A stretch of 9,573 bases of DNA from Actinomycetota bacterium (GTDB lineage Bacteria; Actinomycetota; Thermoleophilia; Gaiellales; Gaiellaceae). Within the stretch, counting starts at the first letter, position 1. Every line of letters begins with the position of its first letter. The notes beneath the pieces are model-generated. The model was not told the DNA's origin. It saw only the letters and a list, made by a program, of their open reading frames with translations, and searched no databases. Location of the stretch: contig JACCWU010000154.1 of NCBI GenBank assembly GCA_013697465.1, positions 1-9,573 on the forward strand. Direction: 5' to 3'. A program made the translations under genes and the position numbers. Shown piece after piece: positions 1 through 6,878 of the stretch.

Positions 1-1362
1 GTGTTGAACCGTCCCTCGGAGATGCGGTCGCCAGAGGCGCGGGGGCGCGACGGCGATCGAGGCATCCGGGGTGTAGATCGTCCGGCGTCCGCGGTCGGCC
101 AGCCAGCGGACGAGATCCTGCGGGCCCCGTCCCGCCGCTCGAGCCTCCAGGTACTCGGACCTCAGGACGACGCAGCTCTCCGCGGGGTAGTCCGAGACCG
201 TGCGCACGTTCCCCGGGAGGTAGCGGAATCGCCGCGAGCCTCCTCCGAGCCGAGCCTCGAGAACCGCGGCCGCAGCCTGCTCGCGTGGGGACGACGAGGT
301 CGGCGCCAGCGCCGGCACGACCACGACCGCCGCGTCGCCGCGAGCGACGTACGGGACCGTCGCGCTCAGCCAGTTGCCCGCCGGACGCGCACCGGGGGCG
401 AGCAGGGCGAGCACCTCGCCACGGGCGGCGTGTATCCCGGAGTCGAGATCGTGCTCGGAGAGCAGCTCGAGCCGTGGATAGTCGAGAGTGCCCGCGTCTT
501 CGGAGCGTCCGATGACGCTGACGAGCGGAAGCTCTTCGGGGCCGAGCGAGCCGCCTCCTAGAAGCGCCTGCTTGCGCTGGTAGGTCCGCAGGATTCGAAG
601 CCGGTAGAAGACGGCCGCCGTGTCCCAGAGGGCGCGCGTCACCGCCCGCGAGCGAACTCCGGATCCCGTGAAGCGGTACTCGAGACGCACCGGCAGCTCG
701 CGCACCCGCCGGTACCCGAGTGCGCTCGCGACCGCGAGGAGCTCCAGGTCGAACGCGAACTGCTTGACGAGCAGGAGCGGGAACACGTCCTCGGCGACCC
801 GGCGGCTGAAGACCTTGAGCCCGACCTGCGTGTCTCGGACGTCGAGCCCGAACAGCAGCCGGTTGAGCTGCTGGTAGCCCCAGCTCGCAGCACGCCGCGA
901 GCGTGGGTAGTGGACGACCGACTCCGGATGCCGCTTCGAGCCGATCGCGAAGTCGAGCCCCTGCTCCCGTGCGAGCGCCAGGTAGCCGGGAATCGCAGCC
1001 GGGTCGAGATCGAGATCGGCGTCGACGATCGCGATCCAGGAGCCGTGGCTCGCGAGCGCCCCGGCCTTGACCGCATAGCCCTTACCCAGGTTCCGGTCGT
1101 AGTGGATGACGCGGATGCCCGCGTCGGCGCGCGCCGCGAGCAGCCGCTCGGGAGTCCCGTCGATGGAGCCGTCTGAGACCACGATGACCTCGATCTCCTC
1201 TCCGGGGAGCCCGCCCGCGATGGCGGCCCGGATGGTCTCGACGTTGGCGACGATCTCCTCGCCGCCGTTGTAGACGGGTACGACCACGGTCAGGGCGGGA
1301 CGCGGGAGGGCCGGTTCCGAATCGGAGGAGACGGCTGCCCCCGTGGCGCGCGCAGTGCTCAC
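1..1362 (-). CDS. DPM1-like family 2 glycosyltransferase fused to a degenerate second GT2 domain (3' end outside window)
   Basis: Reading the minus strand from a GTG at 1362 gives 454 residues with no stop before base 1, so the C-terminus is missing. Residues 24-235 form a GT2 (GT-A fold) domain of the dolichol-phosphate-mannose synthase type: TVVVPVYNGGEE at 25-36, SDGSIDGT at 63-70, NLGKGYAVKAG at 91-101, the metal and nucleotide-binding DAD at 114-116, GSKRHP at 141-146 and DTQVGLKVF at 177-185. Such enzymes usually transfer a sugar from a nucleotide donor to polyprenyl phosphate on the cytoplasmic membrane face. Residues 278-454 form a second region whose skeleton matches GT2 enzymes (NWL at 330-332, RFRYLPG at 378-384, DYP at 391-393, RPHLRG at 445-450) but which lacks the acidic catalytic motifs. 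The start lies 10 bases after the stop of the upstream membrane-protein gene, so the two are probably cotranscribed. No clear ribosome binding site is visible, and the exact start is moderately uncertain. The sugar is unknown. Confidence 0.9.
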   Translation of the reverse strand, partial: MSTARATGAAVSSDSEPALPRPALTVVVPVYNGGEEIVANVETIRAAIAGGLPGEEIEVIVVSDGSIDGTPERLLAARADAGIRVIHYDRNLGKGYAVKAGALASHGSWIAIVDADLDLDPAAIPGYLALAREQGLDFAIGSKRHPESVVHYPRSRRAASWGYQQLNRLLFGLDVRDTQVGLKVFSRRVAEDVFPLLLVKQFAFDLELLAVASALGYRRVRELPVRLEYRFTGSGVRSRAVTRALWDTAAVFYRLRILRTYQRKQALLGGGSLGPEELPLVSVIGRSEDAGTLDYPRLELLSEHDLDSGIHAARGEVLALLAPGARPAGNWLSATVPYVARGDAAVVVVPALAPTSSSPREQAAAAVLEARLGGGSRRFRYLPGNVRTVSDYPAESCVVLRSEYLEARAAGRGPQDLVRWLADRGRRTIYTPDASIAVAPPRLWRPHLRGTVQH

Positions 1363-1372
1363 CGCGACGATT

Positions 1373-2989
1373 CTAGGACGGTGCAGCGGCGCCCCGCCGC
1401 TCGCCGAAGACGCCGGCCGCCGCCAGCACGACGAATGCGGGCGCGACCGGAACCGCGTACTCGGCGACTGCGTACACGGCGAGCGCGGTGGTGAGCAGGA
1501 GCAGGAGAGCGGAGGCCGAGAGGACGAGTGGCGCGCCGACGCGGCGAGGGCGCCGGATCGCGACCGCGGCGAGACCCACGAGCAACCAGAAGAACGGTCG
1601 CGGGTACCAGCGCGAGAGCTGGTTCAGACGCTCGGCGAGCTCAGGCCGGGCGTCGCGATCGGGGAAGTTGGAGAGAAGCTCGTCCAACTTCCGGAACACC
1701 GCCGCTCCCCGAGCGGCGTCCTCCGGATCGCGATACACGAGACGATGCTCAGTCGGTGAGGTCCAGACCTCCCTCAGACGCCGGTCCGGCGTCGAGACGA
1801 AGCCCGACTGGCGTGCGGCCGGAATCGGCTCTCCCTCCGTCGGTCGAGGAAGTCGCCTGCCGTCGACGAAGATCACCGGACTCTTCTCAGCTCCGGCCCC
1901 GGCCTCGCCCGGTGCCGTGATCTCGACGAAGAGCGGCCACCAGAGCAGCCTGCGGAAGTCGCGTGCCACGCCGCGCGCGTACGCTCCCGGATGCTCCAAG
2001 ACCGCCTCCCGCCCGACCCGGCCGAGACGGCTGTAGTCGTCGTCCCAACCCCACGTCCGGTCGGAGAGTCCGACCAGATCCTCCTGCATGCGCGCGCTGC
2101 CCGACGAGAAGAAGCGCTCGAGGTCGATGCCGTACGAACGGTATGGCTCGTTCGGCAGGAGATCGCGGCGCACGGCGCGCGCGAGCTCGAGCGACGCAGG
2201 GCCGTTCTCCGGTTTCACGATGCGGTCGACGACGAACGCGCGGAAGAGCGGAACGCTCGCGCCTCCGCCCCGGACGACGGCGTAGTCGTCGAGCCGGACG
2301 CCGTTGTGGGCCCAGAGAGCGGCGAGGGGGATCAGGGCGGCGACCGCGAATGCCGCCGTCCCCTGGATCCGGGCACGCCACGACGGCGCAAGGACGAGCG
2401 GGAGCAGGGCGAGGAGCAGGAGGGCCTGGCTCACCGGCCGGAGGAGAATCAGGCCGACGACGCCTGCGCCGAGTGCGGCCGCGCGGCCCGCGCTCGGCAG
2501 CTCGGCGGCGCGGCTGACGAGCACCGCCAGAAACGCGAACCCCGCTGCGAAGAGCATGTCGCTCGAGAGCCGGTGGAAGAGCAGGACGTAGCCGGGGTAC
2601 GCGAGCAGCGCGGCAGCCGTCGCGACCGCGACTCCGGGCCCGATCCGCCGAGCGACGGAGCACCAGGCGAGGATGGAAGCCGCATAGAGAAGCCCTGCAC
2701 CCGCCTCGGCGACGATCGGGCCCGCATCGAGAAGCCCGCCGGCGACGAGCGGTGTCCCCGGCGTGCGGGCAAGGACGGGCTGCGGAAAGACGACGTGCTC
2801 CTGGAAGAGTTGCGAGTAGACGACCAGGTAGTTCCCTAGATCCCGGCCTGCCGCGAGCGGGACGCCGATCGAGACGAGCGCGTACAGCGCGAGCGCCGCT
2901 ACGAAGAGCGATGGTGCAGCTCGCCGGCTCTCGGCAAACGATTCGAGGCCGTGCCAGGCTCGCACGACGCCGCTTGGGAGCCTTGCCAC
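1373..2989 (-). CDS. Multi-pass membrane protein, probable GT-C (PMT/ArnT-like) glycosyltransferase
   Basis: The gene encodes 538 residues from a GTG at 2989. Hydrophobic segments that look like membrane helices lie near residues 27-47, 90-112, 117-135, 142-160, 170-201 (probably two), 210-227, 465-480, 484-502 and 503-527. The first extracytoplasmic loop contains RDLGNY at 49-54, which places an Asp and Tyr where GT-C enzymes keep their catalytic Asp. The last helix has EYAVPVAP at 510-517, like the (R)Y-x-x-P-x-x-P pattern near the end of PMT-type proteins. GT-C enzymes transfer sugars from polyprenyl-phosphate donors on the outer membrane face. Unusually, about 235 polar residues (230-462) sit between the two membrane blocks. 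The gene is followed after 10 bases by a DPM1-like gene, and a GT-C protein beside a donor-synthesising enzyme makes sense. The start fits a leaderless transcript, with TACCCT 7 bases upstream. Membrane nature is clear; the enzymatic assignment is only probable. Confidence 0.82.
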   Translation of the reverse strand: MARLPSGVVRAWHGLESFAESRRAAPSLFVAALALYALVSIGVPLAAGRDLGNYLVVYSQLFQEHVVFPQPVLARTPGTPLVAGGLLDAGPIVAEAGAGLLYAASILAWCSVARRIGPGVAVATAAALLAYPGYVLLFHRLSSDMLFAAGFAFLAVLVSRAAELPSAGRAAALGAGVVGLILLRPVSQALLLLALLPLVLAPSWRARIQGTAAFAVAALIPLAALWAHNGVRLDDYAVVRGGGASVPLFRAFVVDRIVKPENGPASLELARAVRRDLLPNEPYRSYGIDLERFFSSGSARMQEDLVGLSDRTWGWDDDYSRLGRVGREAVLEHPGAYARGVARDFRRLLWWPLFVEITAPGEAGAGAEKSPVIFVDGRRLPRPTEGEPIPAARQSGFVSTPDRRLREVWTSPTEHRLVYRDPEDAARGAAVFRKLDELLSNFPDRDARPELAERLNQLSRWYPRPFFWLLVGLAAVAIRRPRRVGAPLVLSASALLLLLTTALAVYAVAEYAVPVAPAFVVLAAAGVFGERRGAAAPS

Positions 2990-2996
2990 GCGGCCC

Positions 2997-3002
2997 AGGG
3001 TA
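2997..3002 (-). promoter_or_regulatory. Candidate -10 element (TACCCT) for the GT-C-like gene
   Basis: On the minus strand TACCCT matches the TAnnnT pattern of actinobacterial -10 elements and lies 7 bases before the GTG at 2989. That is the spacing expected when transcription starts at or next to the start codon, as in a leaderless mRNA. The absence of a Shine-Dalgarno sequence agrees. I see no convincing -35 box, and a six-base match alone is weak. Confidence 0.35.
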
Positions 3003-3039
3003 TCCGTGCGCCGAGACAGGATCGCGAGCCCGTGCGTGC

Positions 3040-3045
3040 TACGGT
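3040..3045 (+). promoter_or_regulatory. Candidate -10 element (TACGGT) for the plus-strand GT2/GT4 pair
   Basis: TACGGT fits TAnnnT and ends 15 bases before the ATG at 3061, so the predicted transcript would have a leader of roughly 8-9 bases and no room for a standard ribosome binding site. A GAGACA at 3013-3018 resembles a -35 box, but the spacer of 21 bases is too long to trust. This is motif evidence only. Confidence 0.3.
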
Positions 3046-3060
3046 CGGCGGCGCGACACG

Positions 3061-4257
3061 ATGACGCCGCACCCTCAGATCTCGGTCGTTATCCCGTGCC
3101 TGAACGAGGAAGAGGCCGTCGGCAGGGTGGTCGACCGCGCGTGGCTGGGGATCGAGCGCTCGGGCCGCTCGGGCGAGGTGATCGTCGTCGACAACGGGTC
3201 GACCGACCGCTCCGCCGACGTCGCCGCCGAGCACGGCGCGCTCGTGGTCACGGAGCGACGGCAGGGCTACGGCAGCGCGTATCTCGCGGGGCTCGCCCAC
3301 GCTCGGGGCGAGTACGTGGTAATGGGAGACGCCGACGAGACGTATCCGCTCGAGGAGCTCGGCGGGTTCGTCGACAAGCTGGAGCAGGGGGAAGACCTCG
3401 TGATCGGATCGCGCTTCCGGGGAACAATTCACGAGGGCGCGATGCCCTGGTCGAACCGGTTCGTGGGAAACCCCATGCTCACGGGCATGCTCAACGTCCT
3501 CTTCGGCGTCAAGGTCTCCGACGCGCACTGCGGGATGCGCGCGCTCCGCAGAAGCGCGTTGCCGGTTCTCGACCTCCACGCGACCGGCATGGAGTTCGCG
3601 TCCGAGATGGTCTTCAAGGCGTTCAGGCGCGGGCTCAGCGTCGGCGAGATCCCGATCGACTACTTCCCGCGAACCGGCGAGTCCAAGCTCCGCCGCTACG
3701 GCGACGCCTGGCGCCACGTCCGGTTCATGCTCCTGTACAGCCCGAGCTGGCTGTACCTGGCTCCCGGCGGCCTCTTCCTGCTGCTCGGCCTCGCGGGCAT
3801 GCTCGTCCTCGCGACCGGCCCGGTCGACGTCTTCGGCCGCTCCTGGCAGATCCACACGATGCTGGGATTCGTCGCGATGACGCTGATCGGAGCGCAGGTG
3901 ATCCAGCTCGGCGTCTTCGCGCGCACGTACGCACGCGTGCGAATCGGAGAGCGGGATCGGCTCCTCGAGCGCCTGGGCAAGGGCCTTCGCCTGGAGCACG
4001 GCCTGCTGGTCGGAGGACTGCTCGCGGCCGCCGCGCTGGCAATTCTTGGAACCATCTTCGTCTCGTGGACGGCCGACGGATTCGGGTCGCTCGGCCACGA
4101 GTATGCGACCGCGCTCGGGCTGACGTTCCTCGGCCTCGGCCTCCAGGTGGTCTTCGGGTCGTTCTTCCTCGCGCTTCTCACCATGCGGCTCGCAGAGGAC
4201 CGCCCTGCACTCATCCTTCCGACGCGACGGGAGAGCGTCGTCGCGTCGAAGCGCTGA
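3061..4257 (+). CDS. Membrane-anchored family 2 glycosyltransferase (polyprenyl-phosphate sugar synthase type)
   Basis: The protein has 398 residues. The N-terminal GT-A domain (7-225) shows ISVVIPCLNEEEAV at 7-20, VDNGSTDRS at 43-51, QGYGSAY at 68-74, the catalytic DAD within GDADETYP at 89-96, GSRFRG at 116-121, SDAHCGMRA at 153-161 and MEFASEM at 177-183. This is the pattern of dolichyl/polyprenyl-phosphate glucose or mannose synthases. Four hydrophobic helices follow near 232-252, 267-287, 315-335 and 353-373 and would anchor it in the cytoplasmic membrane. The expected reaction is transfer of one hexose from UDP- or GDP-sugar to polyprenyl phosphate. I chose the ATG at 3061 because the conserved beta strand starts at residue 7. 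The same frame stays open upstream to 2752, but that stretch lies antisense to the GT-C-like gene and has no family similarity. The GT4 gene follows 13 bases downstream, so they are probably one operon. The exact sugar cannot be read from sequence. Confidence 0.94.
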   Translation: MTPHPQISVVIPCLNEEEAVGRVVDRAWLGIERSGRSGEVIVVDNGSTDRSADVAAEHGALVVTERRQGYGSAYLAGLAHARGEYVVMGDADETYPLEELGGFVDKLEQGEDLVIGSRFRGTIHEGAMPWSNRFVGNPMLTGMLNVLFGVKVSDAHCGMRALRRSALPVLDLHATGMEFASEMVFKAFRRGLSVGEIPIDYFPRTGESKLRRYGDAWRHVRFMLLYSPSWLYLAPGGLFLLLGLAGMLVLATGPVDVFGRSWQIHTMLGFVAMTLIGAQVIQLGVFARTYARVRIGERDRLLERLGKGLRLEHGLLVGGLLAAAALAILGTIFVSWTADGFGSLGHEYATALGLTFLGLGLQVVFGSFFLALLTMRLAEDRPALILPTRRESVVASKR

Positions 4258-4270
4258 GTCCGCGCAGCGA

Positions 4271-5395
4271 GTGCGGATCCTCCTCGTCAGCGCGAACTTC
4301 CGGCCGAGCGTGGGCGGCATCGAGCGGTACGTCGAGCTCCTGGCGGAGGGGCTCGCGCAGCGGGGGCACGAGGTGACCGTCCTCTGCTGCAAGTCCGGCG
4401 GAGCGCCCCGTCGCGAGCTCGCAAACGGTGTGCAGATCGTTCGGCTCCCGGCGACGTACGCGCTCAAGAAGGTCGTCAACGTCCACTATCCCATCCCCTC
4501 GCCGGTCGCACTCGCAAGCGAGCTCGGGAGGCTCGTCCCGCAGGCGGACGTCGTCCACGTCCACGACGCTCTCTACGTCACCTCGGCTGCCGCCCTCAGA
4601 CGGGCACGGAGCCGCGGCATCCCAAGCGTTCTAACGCAGCACGTGTCGTTCACACCGCAGTCCTCGGTCCTCCTCGATGCAGTCCAGCGCGGAGTGATCG
4701 CCACGATCGGGCGGTGCGCACGGCAGGGATCGCGCGTCGTCGCCTACAACGCTGCCGTGGCCGCCTGGGCGGAGTCGACCTGGGGGCTCGAGAAGGTGGA
4801 CATCCTCCCACCCGGGGTTCCCGAGCCGAAAACCGAAGGTGTCGACCGGACCGAGGTTCGGCGCGAGCTAGGACTCACCGCGGACCGCTTTCTTGCGCTC
4901 TTCGTCGGACGGGACGTGCCGACCAAGCAGCTCGATCTCTTCCTCGCCGCAACGGATCCCGCCTACGACCTGGTCGCGGTGACGGACCGGCCGCGAGCCT
5001 CGGCAGGCCCCGGGAGGCATGTCTTGCCCTTCATGCAGCCGGAGCGGCTGCAGCGGCTCCTCCTCGCGGCCGACGCTTTCGTCCTTCCCTCGAAGGCCGA
5101 GGGCTTTCCACTCTCGTTACAGGAAGCGCTCCTCGCCGGACTTCCCTGCGTGATCACGAGGGTCCCGGGCTTCGACCGGTACCTCGGGTCTGGCGAGGTG
5201 CTCTGGATCGACCCCGACCCGGCGAGCATCCGCCACGCATTGCTGAGCCTCGTCGCGGACGACGATCTCCGCGCGAGCCTCGCCTCGCGGGGGCTGAACG
5301 CCGGACGGCGCGAGTTCGGGCTCGACGCGTTCGTCGACGCCTACGAGCGGCTCTACCTAGACGTTCGAGGCGCCGCGCAGCGGCCAGTGGGGTAA
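4271..5395 (+). CDS. Family 4 glycosyltransferase (GT-B fold)
   Basis: The protein has 374 residues from a GTG at 4271. The N-terminal acceptor domain starts canonically with RILLVSANF and has the glycine-rich SVGGIERYVELLAEGL at 13-28, followed by ADVVHVHD at 92-99. The C-terminal nucleotide-sugar domain has FVGRDVPTKQLD at 211-222, with R214 and K219 in the positions usually contacting the donor phosphates, LPFMQPERL at 252-260, and the E-x7-E motif as EGFPLSLQE at 277-285. This is a retaining GT4 enzyme using a nucleotide sugar, typically adding a hexose to a lipid-linked or soluble acceptor in the cytoplasm. Length is typical, and the protein ends soon after the usual closing helix (AYERLYLDV, 357-365). 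It follows the membrane GT2 by 13 bases with no strong ribosome binding site, suggesting translational reinitiation. Family assignment is secure; donor and acceptor are not. Confidence 0.94.
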   Translation: MRILLVSANFRPSVGGIERYVELLAEGLAQRGHEVTVLCCKSGGAPRRELANGVQIVRLPATYALKKVVNVHYPIPSPVALASELGRLVPQADVVHVHDALYVTSAAALRRARSRGIPSVLTQHVSFTPQSSVLLDAVQRGVIATIGRCARQGSRVVAYNAAVAAWAESTWGLEKVDILPPGVPEPKTEGVDRTEVRRELGLTADRFLALFVGRDVPTKQLDLFLAATDPAYDLVAVTDRPRASAGPGRHVLPFMQPERLQRLLLAADAFVLPSKAEGFPLSLQEALLAGLPCVITRVPGFDRYLGSGEVLWIDPDPASIRHALLSLVADDDLRASLASRGLNAGRREFGLDAFVDAYERLYLDVRGAAQRPVG

Positions 5396-5519
5396 CGGCT
5401 GGAGCGGCTACCTCCTCGCTGCCCCGCGCCTCCGTGCCCGGGAACGTCGTGCTCTACGAGGTGGACCGGCGGATACCCGGCGCGGCGATCGCGACGCCGG
5501 ACGAGACGACCGTGGTCTC
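5396..5519. other. Convergent intergenic gap with a coding-like orphan frame
   Basis: These 124 bases lie between the stop of the GT4 gene and the stop of the minus-strand GT-B gene. They are not AT-rich like many spacers. In the plus frame ending with TAG at 5521-5523, bases 5434-5523 encode 29 residues starting (M)PGNVVLYEVDRRIPG with almost exclusively G/C third positions, which resembles the end of a real protein. A GTG at 5434 could start it, but I see no ribosome binding site and no recognisable family. It may be a gene remnant or chance. The frame overlaps the last codon of the facing gene. Confidence 0.4.
5477..5500. terminator. Inverted repeat, weak candidate bidirectional terminator
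   Basis: CCGGCG at 5477-5482 pairs with CGCCGG at 5495-5500 around a 12-base loop that itself contains the palindrome GCGATCGC. It sits between two converging genes, where a shared terminator is expected. The stem is only 6 base pairs, there is no T-run on either side, and short G+C inverted repeats arise easily in DNA of this composition, so support is weak. Confidence 0.2.
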
Positions 5520-6878
5520 CTAGGCGACAACGGCGAGGATCGCGTCGACGACGCGCTCGGCAGCGCGACCGTCTGCGTCGCCGACCACCTCGAGGCTGAC
5601 GCGGCACCTCTCCTCTGCAAGCTCGGCCGGGTTCGCGAGCGCCCGCTCGATCCCCTGCACGACATCGTCGAAGCTCTCGGCGCGATAGAAGGCGTCCGAG
5701 CGCGTGAGCTCGCGATAGTGCTCGCCGAGGACGTTCTTGACCGCCCACGACTCCCCCGGCGGCGCTCCCTCATCGTAGAGGACGCAGACGGCGGGCCGGT
5801 CGTTGACGAGGGCGTCGAGGAGGATGGTGCCCGCGTTCGCGACAACGCAGTCGCAGTGCTGAAGAAGCGTCGCGAGGGCCTCGAAGTCCGTGAAGCTCGC
5901 GTCCTGCACGTGGACGCCGGAGCGGCCGAGCGCCGGCGCGAAGCGTTCCCGCCATTCCCGGTCACGAGGATGCGGGCGAAGGAGGAGGGAGAAGCGATCG
6001 CGGACGGCTTCCTCCCACCAACCGACCAAGCGCGCCACGAACTGGCCTTCGTATGGAGCGTTCGTCGGCGTGTTGCCCATCATCACCACGAGCGGCCGCG
6101 CCGGATCGAGGCCGTACGAGCCGAGCAGCGCGTCGTAGTCCTCCCGCGGGCGGCGCCGGAAGTACACATCCGTTTGCGGCCAGCCGGTCACGACTACGCG
6201 GTTAGGGACGATGTTGTGGTACCGCGCGAGGTCGTGCTCCATGGCCCGATTCTGGACGAGGTAGCGGTCGCAGAAGGGCGGGATCACGCCCTTGCCGACC
6301 GTGTGATCCCAGCTCGCGACGTGGGCCACCACGGGGATTCCGAGACGCCGCGCAGCGAGCAGATAGGGAACCGCCGCCTGCGGCTGCACGTTCGTCAGGA
6401 CGAGCGCACCGCATTCGCGTCTCATCTGCTCGAGCAAGGTTCGTGGCACATGCCGGCGCGCACTGAAGTGCCAGCGCTGCATCGCTCGCTCGATCGGTTG
6501 CCACCGCGGCAGCCGTCCGGCGCGCGCCGAGTCGAGCATCCAGTTGGCATGCCCTGGCGCCATACGCTCGAGGTGGAATCCGTGCCGGTAGTTGAGCCGG
6601 ATCGCGAGCGGGAAGTAGCCGAGGTGCCGGTCGAGCATGCGGTCGATCCGCCGCGCCGCCCTTTCGGCCAGGCCACTCGGACGCTCGGCGGCCTCTGGAT
6701 CGATCACTCGAACGCCTGGCGCGCGCGCCGCCCATTCGCGAGCCTCGTCCCGCTCGAGCAGGAAGATCAGTGCGAGCCGAGGCCCCAGGCGCTCGCTCAA
6801 GCGGGCGACGACGCCAGCGTCGAAGAGCATCCTGGTCGAGAGCTGATCCGGGAAGACGAGCCAGACGTCCTTGGCCAT
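5520..6878 (-). CDS. GT-B fold transferase resembling CDP-glycerol glycerophosphotransferases / surface-glycan transferases
   Basis: The protein has 452 residues from the ATG at 6878. The N-terminal half begins KDVWLVFPDQLSTRMLFD. A central SWDHTVGKG at 189-197 resembles the SWD...KG motif of GT-B surface-carbohydrate enzymes. VVVTGWPQTDVYF at 228-240 matches their (V)TG-x-P-x-x-D-x-(Y)F pattern. The C-terminal domain has LVVMMGNTP at 263-271, LLLRPHPRD at 298-306 (RPHP is typical of CDP-glycerol:glycerophosphate transferases) and VVANAGTILLDALVNDRPAV at 345-364, a nucleotide-binding region. The likely role is cytoplasmic transfer of a sugar or alditol phosphate onto a glycan; which one cannot be told. 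The frame is open for 31 more residues upstream, but these lie inside the transketolase gene, are rich in Arg and Gly, and precede the natural beta-strand start. The ATG overlaps the upstream stop as TGATG, indicating translational coupling. Fold is fairly certain; substrate is not. Confidence 0.86.
   Translation of the reverse strand: MAKDVWLVFPDQLSTRMLFDAGVVARLSERLGPRLALIFLLERDEAREWAARAPGVRVIDPEAAERPSGLAERAARRIDRMLDRHLGYFPLAIRLNYRHGFHLERMAPGHANWMLDSARAGRLPRWQPIERAMQRWHFSARRHVPRTLLEQMRRECGALVLTNVQPQAAVPYLLAARRLGIPVVAHVASWDHTVGKGVIPPFCDRYLVQNRAMEHDLARYHNIVPNRVVVTGWPQTDVYFRRRPREDYDALLGSYGLDPARPLVVMMGNTPTNAPYEGQFVARLVGWWEEAVRDRFSLLLRPHPRDREWRERFAPALGRSGVHVQDASFTDFEALATLLQHCDCVVANAGTILLDALVNDRPAVCVLYDEGAPPGESWAVKNVLGEHYRELTRSDAFYRAESFDDVVQGIERALANPAELAEERCRVSLEVVGDADGRAAERVVDAILAVVA

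Larger units (their letters stand above)
2990..3060. promoter_or_regulatory. Divergent intergenic promoter region
   Basis: This 71-base gap separates the GTG of the minus-strand GT-C-like gene from the ATG of the plus-strand GT2 gene. It is the only place in the window where transcription must start in both directions. No operator palindrome or riboswitch-like structure is obvious. Because the gap is so short, the two promoters would lie back to back and could share control. The location follows from gene layout; any activity is inferred. Confidence 0.55.

Noticed and set aside
1..561. Long plus-strand open frame at the left edge
   Set aside because: It is antisense to the GT2 gene, Arg-rich and low-complexity, with no family motifs. 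In high-GC DNA such mirror frames are expected.
2752..3060. N-terminal extension of the plus-strand GT2 to a start at 2752
   Set aside because: The added residues are Arg/Pro/Ala-rich, run antisense to the GT-C-like gene, and precede the conserved GT2 start by about 100 residues. The ATG at 3061 is preferred.
2899..4479. 526-codon minus-strand open frame opposite the GT2/GT4 pair
   Set aside because: The translation is rich in Glu, Arg and Ala without domains, and the plus strand has unmistakable glycosyltransferase motifs throughout.
5396..5519. Frameshifted continuation of the GT4 gene
   Set aside because: The GT4 protein already ends at its normal family length after its closing helix, so a continuation is not needed. 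The segment is kept only as an orphan.
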